From: Xiphydria camelus | Taxonomy: Eukaryota; Arthropoda; Insecta; Hymenoptera; Xiphydriidae | DNA: 64,000 bases | Assembly: GCA_963678675.1 (NCBI GenBank) | Contig: OY783193.1 | Location: 9,534,822 to 9,598,821, forward strand | Direction of reading: 5' to 3' | In this document: positions 38,320 through 52,147 of the stretch, in pieces | How the letters are laid out: every line of letters begins with the position of its first letter | How positions within the stretch are numbered: the stretch's first letter is position 1 | Program-made: the position numbers and the translations under genes | The notes under the pieces: generated by a model | Told to the model about the DNA's origin: nothing | Database searches by the model: none | What the model saw: the letters and a program-made list of their open reading frames with translations, nothing else

Positions 38320-41300
38320 GATCTTACAGAAATTGTCAACTTTTTCGAAAAATGAAAATCTTCGGAATTGGAATCTCGACCACCCTATCCGATGTATTTT
38401 TTTACGCTGATTCCGAAAAGCACGGTTATTTGGTCGAAATCTCAAAGGAAATATGAAATAACGCTGATTTTGTGTATAAACAAATTTTTTTTTTCGCAAG
38501 AAATCATGGATATCTCGGTGTTCCGTTGAGATTTCCTCAATAAATCTATCATTTTCGTAATCAGCGCGAAAAAATACATAAGATAGGATGGTCGAGAATT
38601 CGATTCCAGAGATTTCGATTTTTGCGAAAAATCGCATTTTCTGTAAGGTCCCGACCTTACAGAAATTGTCAATTTTTTCGAAAAATGAAAATCTTCGGAA
38701 TTGGAATCTCGACCACCCTATCCGATGTATTTTTTTACGCTGATTCCGAAAAGCACGGTTATTTGGTCGAAATCTCAAAGGAAATATGAAATAACGCTGA
38801 TTTTGTGTATAAACAAATTTTTTTTTTCCGCAAGAAATCATCGATATCTCGGTGTTCCGTTGAGATTTCCTCAATAAATCTATCATTTTCGTAATCAGCG
38901 CGAAAAAATACATAAGATAGGATGGTCGAGAATTCGATTCCAGAGATTTCGATTTTTGCGAAAAATCGCATTTTCTGTAAGGTCCCGACCTTACAGAAAT
39001 TGTCAATTTTTTCGAAAAATGAAAATCTTCGGAATTGGAATCTCGACCACCCTATCCGATGTATTTTTTTACGCAGATTCCGAAAAGCACGGTTATTTGG
39101 TCGAAATCTCAAAGGAAATATGAAATAACGCTGATTTTGTGTATAAACAAATTTTTTTTTCCGCAAGAAATCATCGATATCTCGGTGTTCCGTTGAGATT
39201 TCCTCAATAAATCTATCATTTTCGTAATCAGCGCGAAAAAATACATAAGATAGGATGGTCGAGAATTCGATTCCAGAGATTTCGATTTTTGCGAAAAATC
39301 GCATTTTCTGTAAGGTCCCGACCTTACAGAAATTGTCAATTTTTTCGAAAAATGAAAATCTTCGGAATTGGAATCTCGACCACCCTATCCGATGTATTTT
39401 TTTACGCTGATTCCGAAAAGCACGGTTATTTGGTCGAAATCTCAAAGGAAATATGAAATAACGCTGATTTTGTGTATAAACAAATTTTTTTTTTCGCAAG
39501 AAATCATGGATATCTCGGTGTTCCGTTGAGATTTCCTCAATAAATCTATCATTTTCGTAATCAGCGCGAAAAAATACATAAGATAGGATGGTCGAGAATT
39601 CGATTCCAGAGATTTCGATTTTTGCGAAAAATCGCATTTTCTGTAAGGTCCCGACCTTACAGAAATTGTCAATTTTTTCGAAAAATGAAAATCTTCGGAA
39701 TTGGAATCTCGACCACCCTATCCGATGTATTTTTTTACGCAGATTCCGAAAAGCACGGTTATTTGGTCGAAATCTCAAAGGAAATATGAAATAACGCTGA
39801 TTTTGTGTATAAACAAATTTTTTTTTCCGCAAGAAATCATCGATATCTCGGTGTTCCGTTGAGATTTCCTCAATAAATCTATCATTTTCGTAATCAGCGC
39901 GAAAAAATACATAAGATAGGATGGTCGAGAATTCGATTCCAGAGATTTCGATTTTTGCGAAAAATCGCATTTTCTGTAAGGTCCCGACCTTACAGAAATT
40001 GTCAATTTTTTCGAAAAATGAAAATATTCGGAATTGGAATCTCGACCACCCTATCCGATGTATTTTTTTACGCTGATTCCGAAAAGCACGGTTATTTGGT
40101 CGAAATCTCAAAGGAAATATGAAATAACGCTGATTTTGTGTATAAACAAATTTTTTTTTACGCAAGAAATCATCGATATCTCGGTGTTCCGTTGAGATTT
40201 CCTCAATAAATCTATCATTTTCGTAATCAGCGCGAAAAAATACATAAGATAGGATGGTCGAGAATTCGATTCCAGAGATTTCGATTTTTGCGAAAAATCG
40301 CATTTTCTGTAAGGTCCCGACCTTACAGAAATTGTCAATTTTTTCGAAAAATGAAAATCTTCGGAATTGAAATCTCGACCACCCTATCCGATGTATTTTT
40401 TTACGCTGATTCCGAAAAGCACGGTTATTTGGTCGAAATCTCAAAGGAAATATGAAATAACGCTGATTTTGTGTATAAACAAATTTTTTTTTCCGCAAGA
40501 AATCATCGATATCTCGGTGTTCCGTTGAGATTTCCTCAATAAATCTATCATTTTCGTAATCAGCGCGAAAAAATACATAAGATAGGATGGTCGAGAATTC
40601 GATTCCAGAGATTTCGATTTTTGCGAAAAATCGCATTTTCTGTAAGGTCCCGACCTTACAGAAATTGTCAATTTTTTCGAAAAATGAAAATCTTCGGAAT
40701 TGGAATCTCGACCACCCTATCCGATGTATTTTTTTACGCTGATTCCGAAAAGCACGGTTATTTGGTCGAAATCTCAAAGGAAATATGAAATAACGCTGAT
40801 TTTGTGTATAAACAAATTTTTTTTTCCGCAAGAAATCATCGATATCTCGGTGTTCCGTTGAGATTTCCTCAATAAATCTATCATTTTCGTAATCAGCGCG
40901 AAAAAATACATAAGATAGGATGGTCGAGAATTCGATTCCAGAGATTTCGATTTTTGCGAAAAATCGCATTTTCTGTAAGGTCCCGACCTTACAGAAATTG
41001 TCAATTTTTTCGAAAAATGAAAATCTTCGGAATTGGAATCTCGACCACCCTATCCGATGTATTTTTTTACGCTGATTCCGAAAAGCACGGTTATTTGGTC
41101 GAAATCTCAAAGGAAATATGAAATAACGCTGATTTTGTGTATAAACAAATTTTTTTTTCCGCAAGAAATCATCGATATCTCGGTGTTCCGTTGAGATTTC
41201 TTCAATAAATCTATCATTTTCGTAATCAGCGCGAAAAAATACATAAGATAGGATGGTCGAGAATTCGATTCCAGAGATTTCGATTTTTGCGAAAAATCGC

Positions 41301-41650
41301 ATTTTCTGTAAGGTCCCGACCTTACAGAAATTGTCAATTTTTTCGAAAAATGAAAATCTTCGGAATTGGAATCTCGACCACCCTATCCGATGTATTTTTT
41401 TACGCAGATTCCGAAAAGCACGGTTATTTGGTCGAAATCTCAAAGGAAATATGAAATAACGCTGATTTTGTGTATAAACAAATTTTTTTTTCCGCAAGAA
41501 ATCATCGATATCTCGGTGTTCCGTTGAGATTTCCTCAATAAATCTATCATTTTCGTAATCAGCGCGAAAAAATACATAAGATAGGATGGTCGAGAATTCG
41601 ATTCCAGAGATTTCGATTTTTGCGAAAAATCGCATTTTCTGTAAGGTCCC
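38320..41650. repeat. Higher-order repeat domain D, 10-mer copy (3331 bp)
   Basis: Units 116-125 show: gaTctt with caaCttt, tcgc and catGgata; T10; acgcAgatt; tcgc with catGgata; acgcAgatt; aaaatAttc with acgc; ttgAaatctc; consensus; tttcTtcaat; acgcAgatt. The next copy starts the same way from 41651: gaTctt at 38322 and 41653, 3331 bp apart including the extra T. It then departs after the eighth unit. Confidence 0.9.
38818..38827. repeat. T10 tract, +1 bp
   Basis: Ten T at axis B of unit 117. The equivalent tract in the next copy is at 42149, 3331 bp on. Confidence 0.9.
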
Positions 41651-42148
41651 GATCTTACAGAAATTGTCAACTTTTTCGAAAAATGAAAATCTTCGGAATT
41701 GGAATCTCGACCACCCTATCCGATGTATTTTTTTACGCTGATTCCGAAAAGCACGGTTATTTGGTCGAAATCTCAAAGGAAATATGAAATAACGCTGATT
41801 TTGTGTATAAACAAATTTTTTTTTTCGCAAGAAATCATGGATATCTCGGTGTTCCGTTGAGATTTCCTCAATAAATCTATCATTTTCGTAATCAGCGCGA
41901 AAAAATACATAAGATAGGATGGTCGAGAATTCGATTCCAGAGATTTCGATTTTTGCGAAAAATCGCATTTTCTGTAAGGTCCCGACCTTACAGAAATTGT
42001 CAATTTTTTCGAAAAATGAAAATCTTCGGAATTGGAATCTCGACCACCCTATCCGATGTATTTTTTTACGCTGATTCCGAAAAGCACGGTTATTTGGTCG
42101 AAATCTCAAAGGAAATATGAAATAACGCTGATTTTGTGTATAAACAAA

Positions 42149-42158
42149 TTTTTTTTTT
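42149..42158. repeat. T10 tract, +1 bp
   Basis: Ten T at axis B of unit 127. It recurs 6994 bp on at 49143, so it marks the segmental duplication. Confidence 0.9.
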
Positions 42159-45139
42159 CCGCAAGAAATCATCGATATCTCGGTGTTCCGTTGAGATTTC
42201 CTCAATAAATCTATCATTTTCGTAATCAGCGCGAAAAAATACATAAGATAGGATGGTCGAGAATTCGATTCCAGAGATTTCGATTTTTGCGAAAAATCGC
42301 ATTTTCTGTAAGGTCCCGACCTTACAGAAATTGTCAATTTTTTCGAAAAATGAAAATCTTCGGAATTGGAATCTCGACCACCCTATCCGATGTATTTTTT
42401 TACGCAGATTCCGAAAAGCACGGTTATTTGGTCGAAATCTCAAAGGAAATATGAAATAACGCTGATTTTGTGTATAAACAAATTTTTTTTTCCGCAAGAA
42501 ATCATCGATATCTCGGTGTTCCGTTGAGATTTCCTCAATAAATCTATCATTTTCGTAATCAGCGCGAAAAAATACATAAGATAGGATGGTCGAGAATTCG
42601 ATTCCAGAGATTTCGATTTTTGCGAAAAATCGCATTTTCTGTAAGGTCCCGACCTTACAGAAATTGTCAATTTTTTCGAAAAATGAAAATCTTCGGAATT
42701 GGAATCTCGACCACCCTATCCGATGTATTTTTTTACGCTGATTCCGAAAAGCACGGTTATTTGGTCGAAATCTCAAAGGAAATATGAAATAACGCTGATT
42801 TTGTGTATAAACAAATTTTTTTTTTCGCAAGAAATCATGGATATCTCGGTGTTCCGTTGAGATTTCCTCAATAAATCTATCATTTTCGTAATCAGCGCGA
42901 AAAAATACATAAGATAGGATGGTCGAGAATTCGATTCCAGAGATTTCGATTTTTGCGAAAAATCGCATTTTCTGTAAGGTCCCGACCTTACAGAAATTGT
43001 CAATTTTTTCGAAAAATGAAAATCTTCGGAATTGGAATCTCGACCACCCTATCCGATGTATTTTTTTACGCAGATTCCGAAAAGCACGGTTATTTGGTCG
43101 AAATCTCAAAGGAAATATGAAATAACGCTGATTTTGTGTATAAACAAATTTTTTTTTCCGCAAGAAATCATCGATATCTCGGTGTTCCGTTGAGATTTCC
43201 TCAATAAATCTATCATTTTCGTAATCAGCGCGAAAAAATACATAAGATAGGATGGTCGAGAATTCGATTCCAGAGATTTCGATTTTTGCGAAAAATCGCA
43301 TTTTCTGTAAGGTCCCGACCTTACAGAAATTGTCAATTTTTTCGAAAAATGAAAATATTCGGAATTGGAATCTCGACCACCCTATCCGATGTATTTTTTT
43401 ACGCTGATTCCGAAAAGCACGGTTATTTGGTCGAAATCTCAAAGGAAATATGAAATAACGCTGATTTTGTGTATAAACAAATTTTTTTTTACGCAAGAAA
43501 TCATCGATATCTCGGTGTTCCGTTGAGATTTCCTCAATAAATCTATCATTTTCGTAATCAGCGCGAAAAAATACATAAGATAGGATGGTCGAGAATTCGA
43601 TTCCAGAGATTTCGATTTTTGCGAAAAATCGCATTTTCTGTAAGGTCCCGACCTTACAGAAATTGTCAATTTTTTCGAAAAATGAAAATCTTCGGAATTG
43701 AAATCTCGACCACCCTATCCGATGTATTTTTTTACGCTGATTCCGAAAAGCACGGTTATTTGGTCGAAATCTCAAAGGAAATATGAAATAACGCTGATTT
43801 TGTGTATAAACAAATTTTTTTTTCCGCAAGAAATCATCGATATCTCGGTGTTCCGTTGAGATTTCCTCAATAAATCTATCATTTTCGTAATCAGCGCGAA
43901 AAAATACATAAGATAGGATGGTCGAGAATTCGATTCCAGAGATTTCGATTTTTGCGAAAAATCGCATTTTCTGTAAGGTCCCGACCTTACAGAAATTGTC
44001 AATTTTTTCGAAAAATGAAAATCTTCGGAATTGGAATCTCGACCACCCTATCCGATGTATTTTTTTACGCTGATTCCGAAAAGCACGGTTATTTGGTCGA
44101 AATCTCAAAGGAAATATGAAATAACGCTGATTTTGTGTATAAACAAATTTTTTTTTCCGCAAGAAATCATCGATATCTCGGTGTTCCGTTGAGATTTCCT
44201 CAATAAATCTATCATTTTCGTAATCAGCGCGAAAAAATACATAAGATAGGATGGTCGAGAATTCGATTCCAGAGATTTCGATTTTTGCGAAAAATCGCAT
44301 TTTCTGTAAGGTCCCGACCTTACAGAAATTGTCAATTTTTTCGAAAAATGAAAATCTTCGGAATTGGAATCTCGACCACCCTATCCGATGTATTTTTTTA
44401 CGCTGATTCCGAAAAGCACGGTTATTTGGTCGAAATCTCAAAGGAAATATGAAATAACGCTGATTTTGTGTATAAAAAAATTTTTTTTTCCGCAAGAAAT
44501 CATCGATATCTCGGTGTTCCGTTGAGATTTCCTCAATAAATCTATCATTTTCGTAATCAGCGCGAAAAAATACATAAGATAGGATGGTCGAGAATTCGAT
44601 TCCAGAGATTCCGATTTTTGCGAAAAATCGCATTTTCTGTAAGGTCCCGACCTTACAGAAATTGTCAATTTTTTCGAAAAATGAAAATCTTCGGAATTGG
44701 AATCTCGACCACCCTATCCGATGTATTTTTTTACGCTGATTCCGAAAAGCACGGTTATTTGGTCGAAATCTCAAAGGAAATATGAAATAACGCTGATTTT
44801 GTGTATAAACAAATTTTTTTTTCCGCAAGAAATCATCGATATCTCGGTGTTCCGTTGAGATTTCTTCAATAAATCTATCATTTTCGTAATCAGCGCGAAA
44901 AAATACATAAGATAGGATGGTCGAGAATTCGATTCCAGAGATTTCGATTTTTGCGAAAAATCGCATTTTCTGTAAGGTCCCGACCTTACAGAAATTGTCA
45001 ATTTTTTCGAAAAATGAAAATCTTCGGAATTGGAATCTCGACCACCCTATCCGATGTATTTTTTTACGCTGATTCCGAAAAGCACGGTTATTTGGTCGAA
45101 ATCTCAAAGGAAATATGAAATAACGCTGATTTTGTGTAT

Positions 45140-45153
45140 AAACAAATTTGTTT
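45140..45153. repeat. Axis-B copy with restored 14-bp palindrome
   Basis: A G at 45150 in the T tract gives aaacaaatttgttt, a perfect 14-bp palindrome on axis B. All other copies except 52134-52147 have T here. It may be the ancestral state of the inverted dimer or a chance change. Confidence 0.85.
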
Positions 45154-48100
45154 TTCCGCAAGAAATCATCGATATCTCGGTGTTCCGTTGAGATTTCCTC
45201 AATAAATCTATCATTTTCGTAATCAGCGCGAAAAAATACATAAGATAGGATGGTCGAGAATTCGATTCCAGAGATTTCGATTTTTGCGAAAAATCGCATT
45301 TTCTGTAAGGTCCCGACCTTACAGAAATTGTCAATTTTTTCGAAAAATGAAAATCTTCGGAATTGGAATCTCGACCACCCTATCCGATGTATTTTTTTAC
45401 GCTGATTCCGAAAAGCACGGTTATTTGGTCGAAATCTCAAAGGAAATATGAAATAACGCTGATTTTGTGTATAAACAAATTTTTTTTTCCGCAAGAAATC
45501 ATCGATATCTCGGTGTTCCGTTGAGATTTCTTCAATAAATCTATCATTTTCGTAATCAGCGCGAAAAAATACATAAGATAGGATGGTCGAGAATTCGATT
45601 CCAGAGATTTCGATTTTTGCGAAAAATCGCATTTTCTGTAAGGTCCCGACCTTACAGAAATTGTCAATTTTTTCGAAAAATGAAAATCTTCGGAATTGGA
45701 ATCTCGACCACCCTATCCGATGTATTTTTTTACGCAGATTCCGAAAAGCACGGTTATTTGGTCGAAATCTCAAAGGAAATATGAAATAACGCTGATTTTG
45801 TGTATAAACAAATTTTTTTTTCCGCAAGAAATCATCGATATCTCGGTGTTCCGTTGAGATTTCCTCAATAAATCTATCATTTTCGTAATCAGCGCGAAAA
45901 AATACATAAGATAGGATGGTCGAGAATTCGATTCCAGAGATTTCGATTTTTGCGAAAAATCGCATTTTCTGTAAGGTCCCGACCTTACAGAAATTGTCAA
46001 TTTTTTCGAAAAATGAAAATATTCGGAATTGGAATCTCGACCACCCTATCCGATGTATTTTTTTACGCTGATTCCGAAAAGCACGGTTATTTGGTCGAAA
46101 TCTCAAAGGAAATATGAAATAACGCTGATTTTGTGTATAAACAAATTTTTTTTTACGCAAGAAATCATCGATATCTCGGTGTTCCGTTGAGATTTCCTCA
46201 ATAAATCTATCATTTTCGTAATCAGCGCGAAAAAATACATAAGATAGGATGGTCGAGAATTCGATTCCAGAGATTTCGATTTTTGCGAAAAATCGCATTT
46301 TCTGTAAGGTCCCGACCTTACAGAAATTGTCAATTTTTTCGAAAAATGAAAATCTTCGGAATTGAAATCTCGACCACCCTATCCGATGTATTTTTTTACG
46401 CTGATTCCGAAAAGCACGGTTATTTGGTCGAAATCTCAAAGGAAATATGAAATAACGCTGATTTTGTGTATAAACAAATTTTTTTTTCCGCAAGAAATCA
46501 TCGATATCTCGGTGTTCCGTTGAGATTTCCTCAATAAATCTATCATTTTCGTAATCAGCGCGAAAAAATACATAAGATAGGATGGCCGAGAATTCGATTC
46601 CAGAGATTTCGATTTTTGCGAAAAATCGCATTTTCTGTAAGGTCCCGACCTTACAGAAATTGTCAATTTTTTCGAAAAATGAAAATCTTCGGAATTGGAA
46701 TCTCGACCACCCTATCCGATGTATTTTTTTACGCTGATTCCGAAAAGCACGGTTATTTGGTCGAAATCTCAAAGGAAATATGAAATAACGCTGATTTTGT
46801 GTATAAACAAATTTTTTTTTCCGCAAGAAATCATCGATATCTCGGTGTTCCGTTGAGATTTCCTCAATAAATCTATCATTTTCGTAATCAGCGCGAAAAA
46901 ATACATAAGATAGGATGGTCGAGAATTCGATTCCAGAGATTTCGATTTTTGCGAAAAATCGCATTTTCTGTAAGGTCCCGACCTTACAGAAATTGTCAAT
47001 TTTTTCGAAAAATGAAAATCTTCGGAATTGGAATCTCGACCACCCTATCCGATGTATTTTTTTACGCTGATTCCGAAAAGCACGGTTATTTGGTCGAAAT
47101 CTCAAAGGAAATATGAAATAACGCTGATTTTGTGTATAAAAAAATTTTTTTTTCCGCAAGAAATCATCGATATCTCGGTGTTCCGTTGAGATTTCCTCAA
47201 TAAATCTATCATTTTCGTAATCAGCGCGAAAAAATACATAAGATAGGATGGTCGAGAATTCGATTCCAGAGATTCCGATTTTTGCGAAAAATCGCATTTT
47301 CTGTAAGGTCCCGACCTTACAGAAATTGTCAATTTTTTCGAAAAATGAAAATCTTCGGAATTGGAATCTCGACCACCCTATCCGATGTATTTTTTTACGC
47401 TGATTCCGAAAAGCACGGTTATTTGGTCGAAATCTCAAAGGAAATATGAAATAACGCTGATTTTGTGTATAAACAAATTTTTTTTTCCGCAAGAAATCAT
47501 CGATATCTCGGTGTTCCGTTGAGATTTCTTCAATAAATCTATCATTTTCGTAATCAGCGCGAAAAAATACATAAGATAGGATGGTCGAGAATTCGATTCC
47601 AGAGATTTCGATTTTTGCGAAAAATCGCATTTTCTGTAAGGTCCCGACCTTACAGAAATTGTCAATTTTTTCGAAAAATGAAAATCTTCGGAATTGGAAT
47701 CTCGACCACCCTATCCGATGTATTTTTTTACGCTGATTCCGAAAAGCACGGTTATTTGGTCGAAATCTCAAAGGAAATATGAAATAACGCTGATTTTGTG
47801 TATAAACAAATTTTTTTTTCCGCAAGAAATCATCGATATCTCGGTGTTCCGTTGAGATTTCCTCAATAAATCTATCATTTTCGTAATCAGCGCGAAAAAA
47901 TACATAAGATAGGATGGTCGAGAATTCGATTCCAGAGATTTCGATTTTTGCGAAAAATCGCATTTTCTGTAAGGTCCCGACCTTACAGAAATTGTCAATT
48001 TTTTCGAAAAATGAAAATCTTCGGAATTGGAATCTCGACCACCCTATCCGATGTATTTTTTTACGCTGATTCCGAAAAGCACGGTTATTTGGTCGAAATC

Positions 48101-49142
48101 TCAAAGGAAATATGAAATAACGCTGATTTTGTGTATAAACAAATTTTTTTTTCCGCAAGAAATCATCGATATCTCGGTGTTCCGTTGAGATTTCTTCAAT
48201 AAATCTATCATTTTCGTAATCAGCGCGAAAAAATACATAAGATAGGATGGTCGAGAATTCGATTCCAGAGATTTCGATTTTTGCGAAAAATCGCATTTTC
48301 TGTAAGGTCCCGACCTTACAGAAATTGTCAATTTTTTCGAAAAATGAAAATCTTCGGAATTGGAATCTCGACCACCCTATCCGATGTATTTTTTTACGCA
48401 GATTCCGAAAAGCACGGTTATTTGGTCGAAATCTCAAAGGAAATATGAAATAACGCTGATTTTGTGTATAAACAAATTTTTTTTTCCGCAAGAAATCATC
48501 GATATCTCGGTGTTCCGTTGAGATTTCCTCAATAAATCTATCATTTTCGTAATCAGCGCGAAAAAATACATAAGATAGGATGGTCGAGAATTCGATTCCA
48601 GAGATTTCGATTTTTGCGAAAAATCGCATTTTCTGTAAGGTCCCGACCTTACAGAAATTGTCAATTTTTTCGAAAAATGAAAATCTTCGGAATTGGAATC
48701 TCGACCACCCTATCCGATGTATTTTTTTACGCAGATTCCGAAAAGCACGGTTATTTGGTCGAAATCTCAAAGGAAATATGAAATAACGCTGATTTTGTGT
48801 ATAAACAAATTTTTTTTTCCGCAAGAAATCATCGATATCTCGGTGTTCCGTTGAGATTTCCTCAATAAATCTATCATTTTCGTAATCAGCGCGAAAAAAT
48901 ACATAAGATAGGATGGTCGAGAATTCGATTCCAGAGATTTCGATTTTTGCGAAAAATCGCATTTTCTGTAAGGTCCCGACCTTACAGAAATTGTCAATTT
49001 TTTCGAAAAATGAAAATCTTCGGAATTGGAATCTCGACCACCCTATCCGATGTATTTTTTTACGCTGATTCCGAAAAGCACGGTTATTTGGTCGAAATCT
49101 CAAAGGAAATATGAAATAACGCTGATTTTGTGTATAAACAAA

Positions 49143-49152
49143 TTTTTTTTTT
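49143..49152. repeat. T10 tract, +1 bp
   Basis: Ten T at axis B of unit 148, the first monomer of the second long copy of domain D. Confidence 0.9.
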
Positions 49153-52133
49153 CCGCAAGAAATCATCGATATCTCGGTGTTCCGTTGAGATTTCCTCAAT
49201 AAATCTATCATTTTCGTAATCAGCGCGAAAAAATACATAAGATAGGATGGTCGAGAATTCGATTCCAGAGATTTCGATTTTTGCGAAAAATCGCATTTTC
49301 TGTAAGGTCCCGACCTTACAGAAATTGTCAATTTTTTCGAAAAATGAAAATCTTCGGAATTGGAATCTCGACCACCCTATCCGATGTATTTTTTTACGCA
49401 GATTCCGAAAAGCACGGTTATTTGGTCGAAATCTCAAAGGAAATATGAAATAACGCTGATTTTGTGTATAAACAAATTTTTTTTTCCGCAAGAAATCATC
49501 GATATCTCGGTGTTCCGTTGAGATTTCCTCAATAAATCTATCATTTTCGTAATCAGCGCGAAAAAATACATAAGATAGGATGGTCGAGAATTCGATTCCA
49601 GAGATTTCGATTTTTGCGAAAAATCGCATTTTCTGTAAGGTCCCGACCTTACAGAAATTGTCAATTTTTTCGAAAAATGAAAATCTTCGGAATTGGAATC
49701 TCGACCACCCTATCCGATGTATTTTTTTACGCTGATTCCGAAAAGCACGGTTATTTGGTCGAAATCTCAAAGGAAATATGAAATAACGCTGATTTTGTGT
49801 ATAAACAAATTTTTTTTTTCGCAAGAAATCATGGATATCTCGGTGTTCCGTTGAGATTTCCTCAATAAATCTATCATTTTCGTAATCAGCGCGAAAAAAT
49901 ACATAAGATAGGATGGTCGAGAATTCGATTCCAGAGATTTCGATTTTTGCGAAAAATCGCATTTTCTGTAAGGTCCCGACCTTACAGAAATTGTCAATTT
50001 TTTCGAAAAATGAAAATCTTCGGAATTGGAATCTCGACCACCCTATCCGATGTATTTTTTTACGCAGATTCCGAAAAGCACGGTTATTTGGTCGAAATCT
50101 CAAAGGAAATATGAAATAACGCTGATTTTGTGTATAAACAAATTTTTTTTTCCGCAAGAAATCATCGATATCTCGGTGTTCCGTTGAGATTTCCTCAATA
50201 AATCTATCATTTTCGTAATCAGCGCGAAAAAATACATAAGATAGGATGGTCGAGAATTCGATTCCAGAGATTTCGATTTTTGCGAAAAATCGCATTTTCT
50301 GTAAGGTCCCGACCTTACAGAAATTGTCAATTTTTTCGAAAAATGAAAATATTCGGAATTGGAATCTCGACCACCCTATCCGATGTATTTTTTTACGCTG
50401 ATTCCGAAAAGCACGGTTATTTGGTCGAAATCTCAAAGGAAATATGAAATAACGCTGATTTTGTGTATAAACAAATTTTTTTTTACGCAAGAAATCATCG
50501 ATATCTCGGTGTTCCGTTGAGATTTCCTCAATAAATCTATCATTTTCGTAATCAGCGCGAAAAAATACATAAGATAGGATGGTCGAGAATTCGATTCCAG
50601 AGATTTCGATTTTTGCGAAAAATCGCATTTTCTGTAAGGTCCCGACCTTACAGAAATTGTCAATTTTTTCGAAAAATGAAAATCTTCGGAATTGAAATCT
50701 CGACCACCCTATCCGATGTATTTTTTTACGCTGATTCCGAAAAGCACGGTTATTTGGTCGAAATCTCAAAGGAAATATGAAATAACGCTGATTTTGTGTA
50801 TAAACAAATTTTTTTTTCCGCAAGAAATCATCGATATCTCGGTGTTCCGTTGAGATTTCCTCAATAAATCTATCATTTTCGTAATCAGCGCGAAAAAATA
50901 CATAAGATAGGATGGTCGAGAATTCGATTCCAGAGATTTCGATTTTTGCGAAAAATCGCATTTTCTGTAAGGTCCCGACCTTACAGAAATTGTCAATTTT
51001 TTCGAAAAATGAAAATCTTCGGAATTGGAATCTCGACCACCCTATCCGATGTATTTTTTTACGCTGATTCCGAAAAGCACGGTTATTTGGTCGAAATCTC
51101 AAAGGAAATATGAAATAACGCTGATTTTGTGTATAAACAAATTTTTTTTTCCGCAAGAAATCATCGATATCTCGGTGTTCCGTTGAGATTTCCTCAATAA
51201 ATCTATCATTTTCGTAATCAGCGCGAAAAAATACATAAGATAGGATGGTCGAGAATTCGATTCCAGAGATTTCGATTTTTGCGAAAAATCGCATTTTCTG
51301 TAAGGTCCCGACCTTACAGAAATTGTCAATTTTTTCGAAAAATGAAAATCTTCGGAATTGGAATCTCGACCACCCTATCCGATGTATTTTTTTACGCTGA
51401 TTCCGAAAAGCACGGTTATTTGGTCGAAATCTCAAAGGAAATATGAAATAACGCTGATTTTGTGTATAAAAAAATTTTTTTTTCCGCAAGAAATCATCGA
51501 TATCTCGGTGTTCCGTTGAGATTTCCTCAATAAATCTATCATTTTCGTAATCAGCGCGAAAAAATACATAAGATAGGATGGTCGAGAATTCGATTCCAGA
51601 GATTCCGATTTTTGCGAAAAATCGCATTTTCTGTAAGGTCCCGACCTTACAGAAATTGTCAATTTTTTCGAAAAATGAAAATCTTCGGAATTGGAATCTC
51701 GACCACCCTATCCGATGTATTTTTTTACGCTGATTCCGAAAAGCACGGTTATTTGGTCGAAATCTCAAAGGAAATATGAAATAACGCTGATTTTGTGTAT
51801 AAACAAATTTTTTTTTCCGCAAGAAATCATCGATATCTCGGTGTTCCGTTGAGATTTCTTCAATAAATCTATCATTTTCGTAATCAGCGCGAAAAAATAC
51901 ATAAGATAGGATGGTCGAGAATTCGATTCCAGAGATTTCGATTTTTGCGAAAAATCGCATTTTCTGTAAGGTCCCGACCTTACAGAAATTGTCAATTTTT
52001 TCGAAAAATGAAAATCTTCGGAATTGGAATCTCGACCACCCTATCCGATGTATTTTTTTACGCTGATTCCGAAAAGCACGGTTATTTGGTCGAAATCTCA
52101 AAGGAAATATGAAATAACGCTGATTTTGTGTAT

Positions 52134-52147
52134 AAACAAATTTGTTT
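52134..52147. repeat. Second axis-B copy with restored 14-bp palindrome
   Basis: A G at 52144 restores aaacaaatttgttt. It is the duplication partner of 45140-45153 and not an independent event. Confidence 0.85.

Larger units (their letters stand above)
14368..39006 (-). other. Stop-free frame of 8212 codons (111-residue repeat), probably non-coding
   Basis: One minus-strand frame has no stop within the monomer, and 333 is divisible by 3, so it stays open across 74 units. Shorter stretches of the same frame lie at 3462-9746, 9707-14407, 38759-42337, 42090-49331, 49084-58428, 58425-61757 and 61754-63946. Each ends near a 1-bp length change. The 111-residue repeat is rich in F, R, I and K, and I see no signal peptide, membrane pattern or known domain. 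Of 22 recurrent or private substitutions that I placed in this frame, about 7 are silent and 15 change a residue, close to the neutral expectation. No promoter, unique N-terminus or terminator exists in the window. I do not call it a gene. Confidence 0.3.
41651..48977. repeat. Domain D, long copy (units 126-147)
   Basis: Units 126-133 follow the 38320 copy. The block then continues with an 8-mer seen twice (units 131-138 and 139-146): aaaatAttc/acgc; ttgAaatctc; consensus; ataaaAaaa with gattCcgat; tttcTtcaat; variable; tttcTtcaat; acgcAgatt. The variable member is the aaatttG unit (136) in the first 8-mer and consensus (144) in the second. From unit 127 (41984) the block is copied again 6994 bp to the right. 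Confidence 0.88.
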
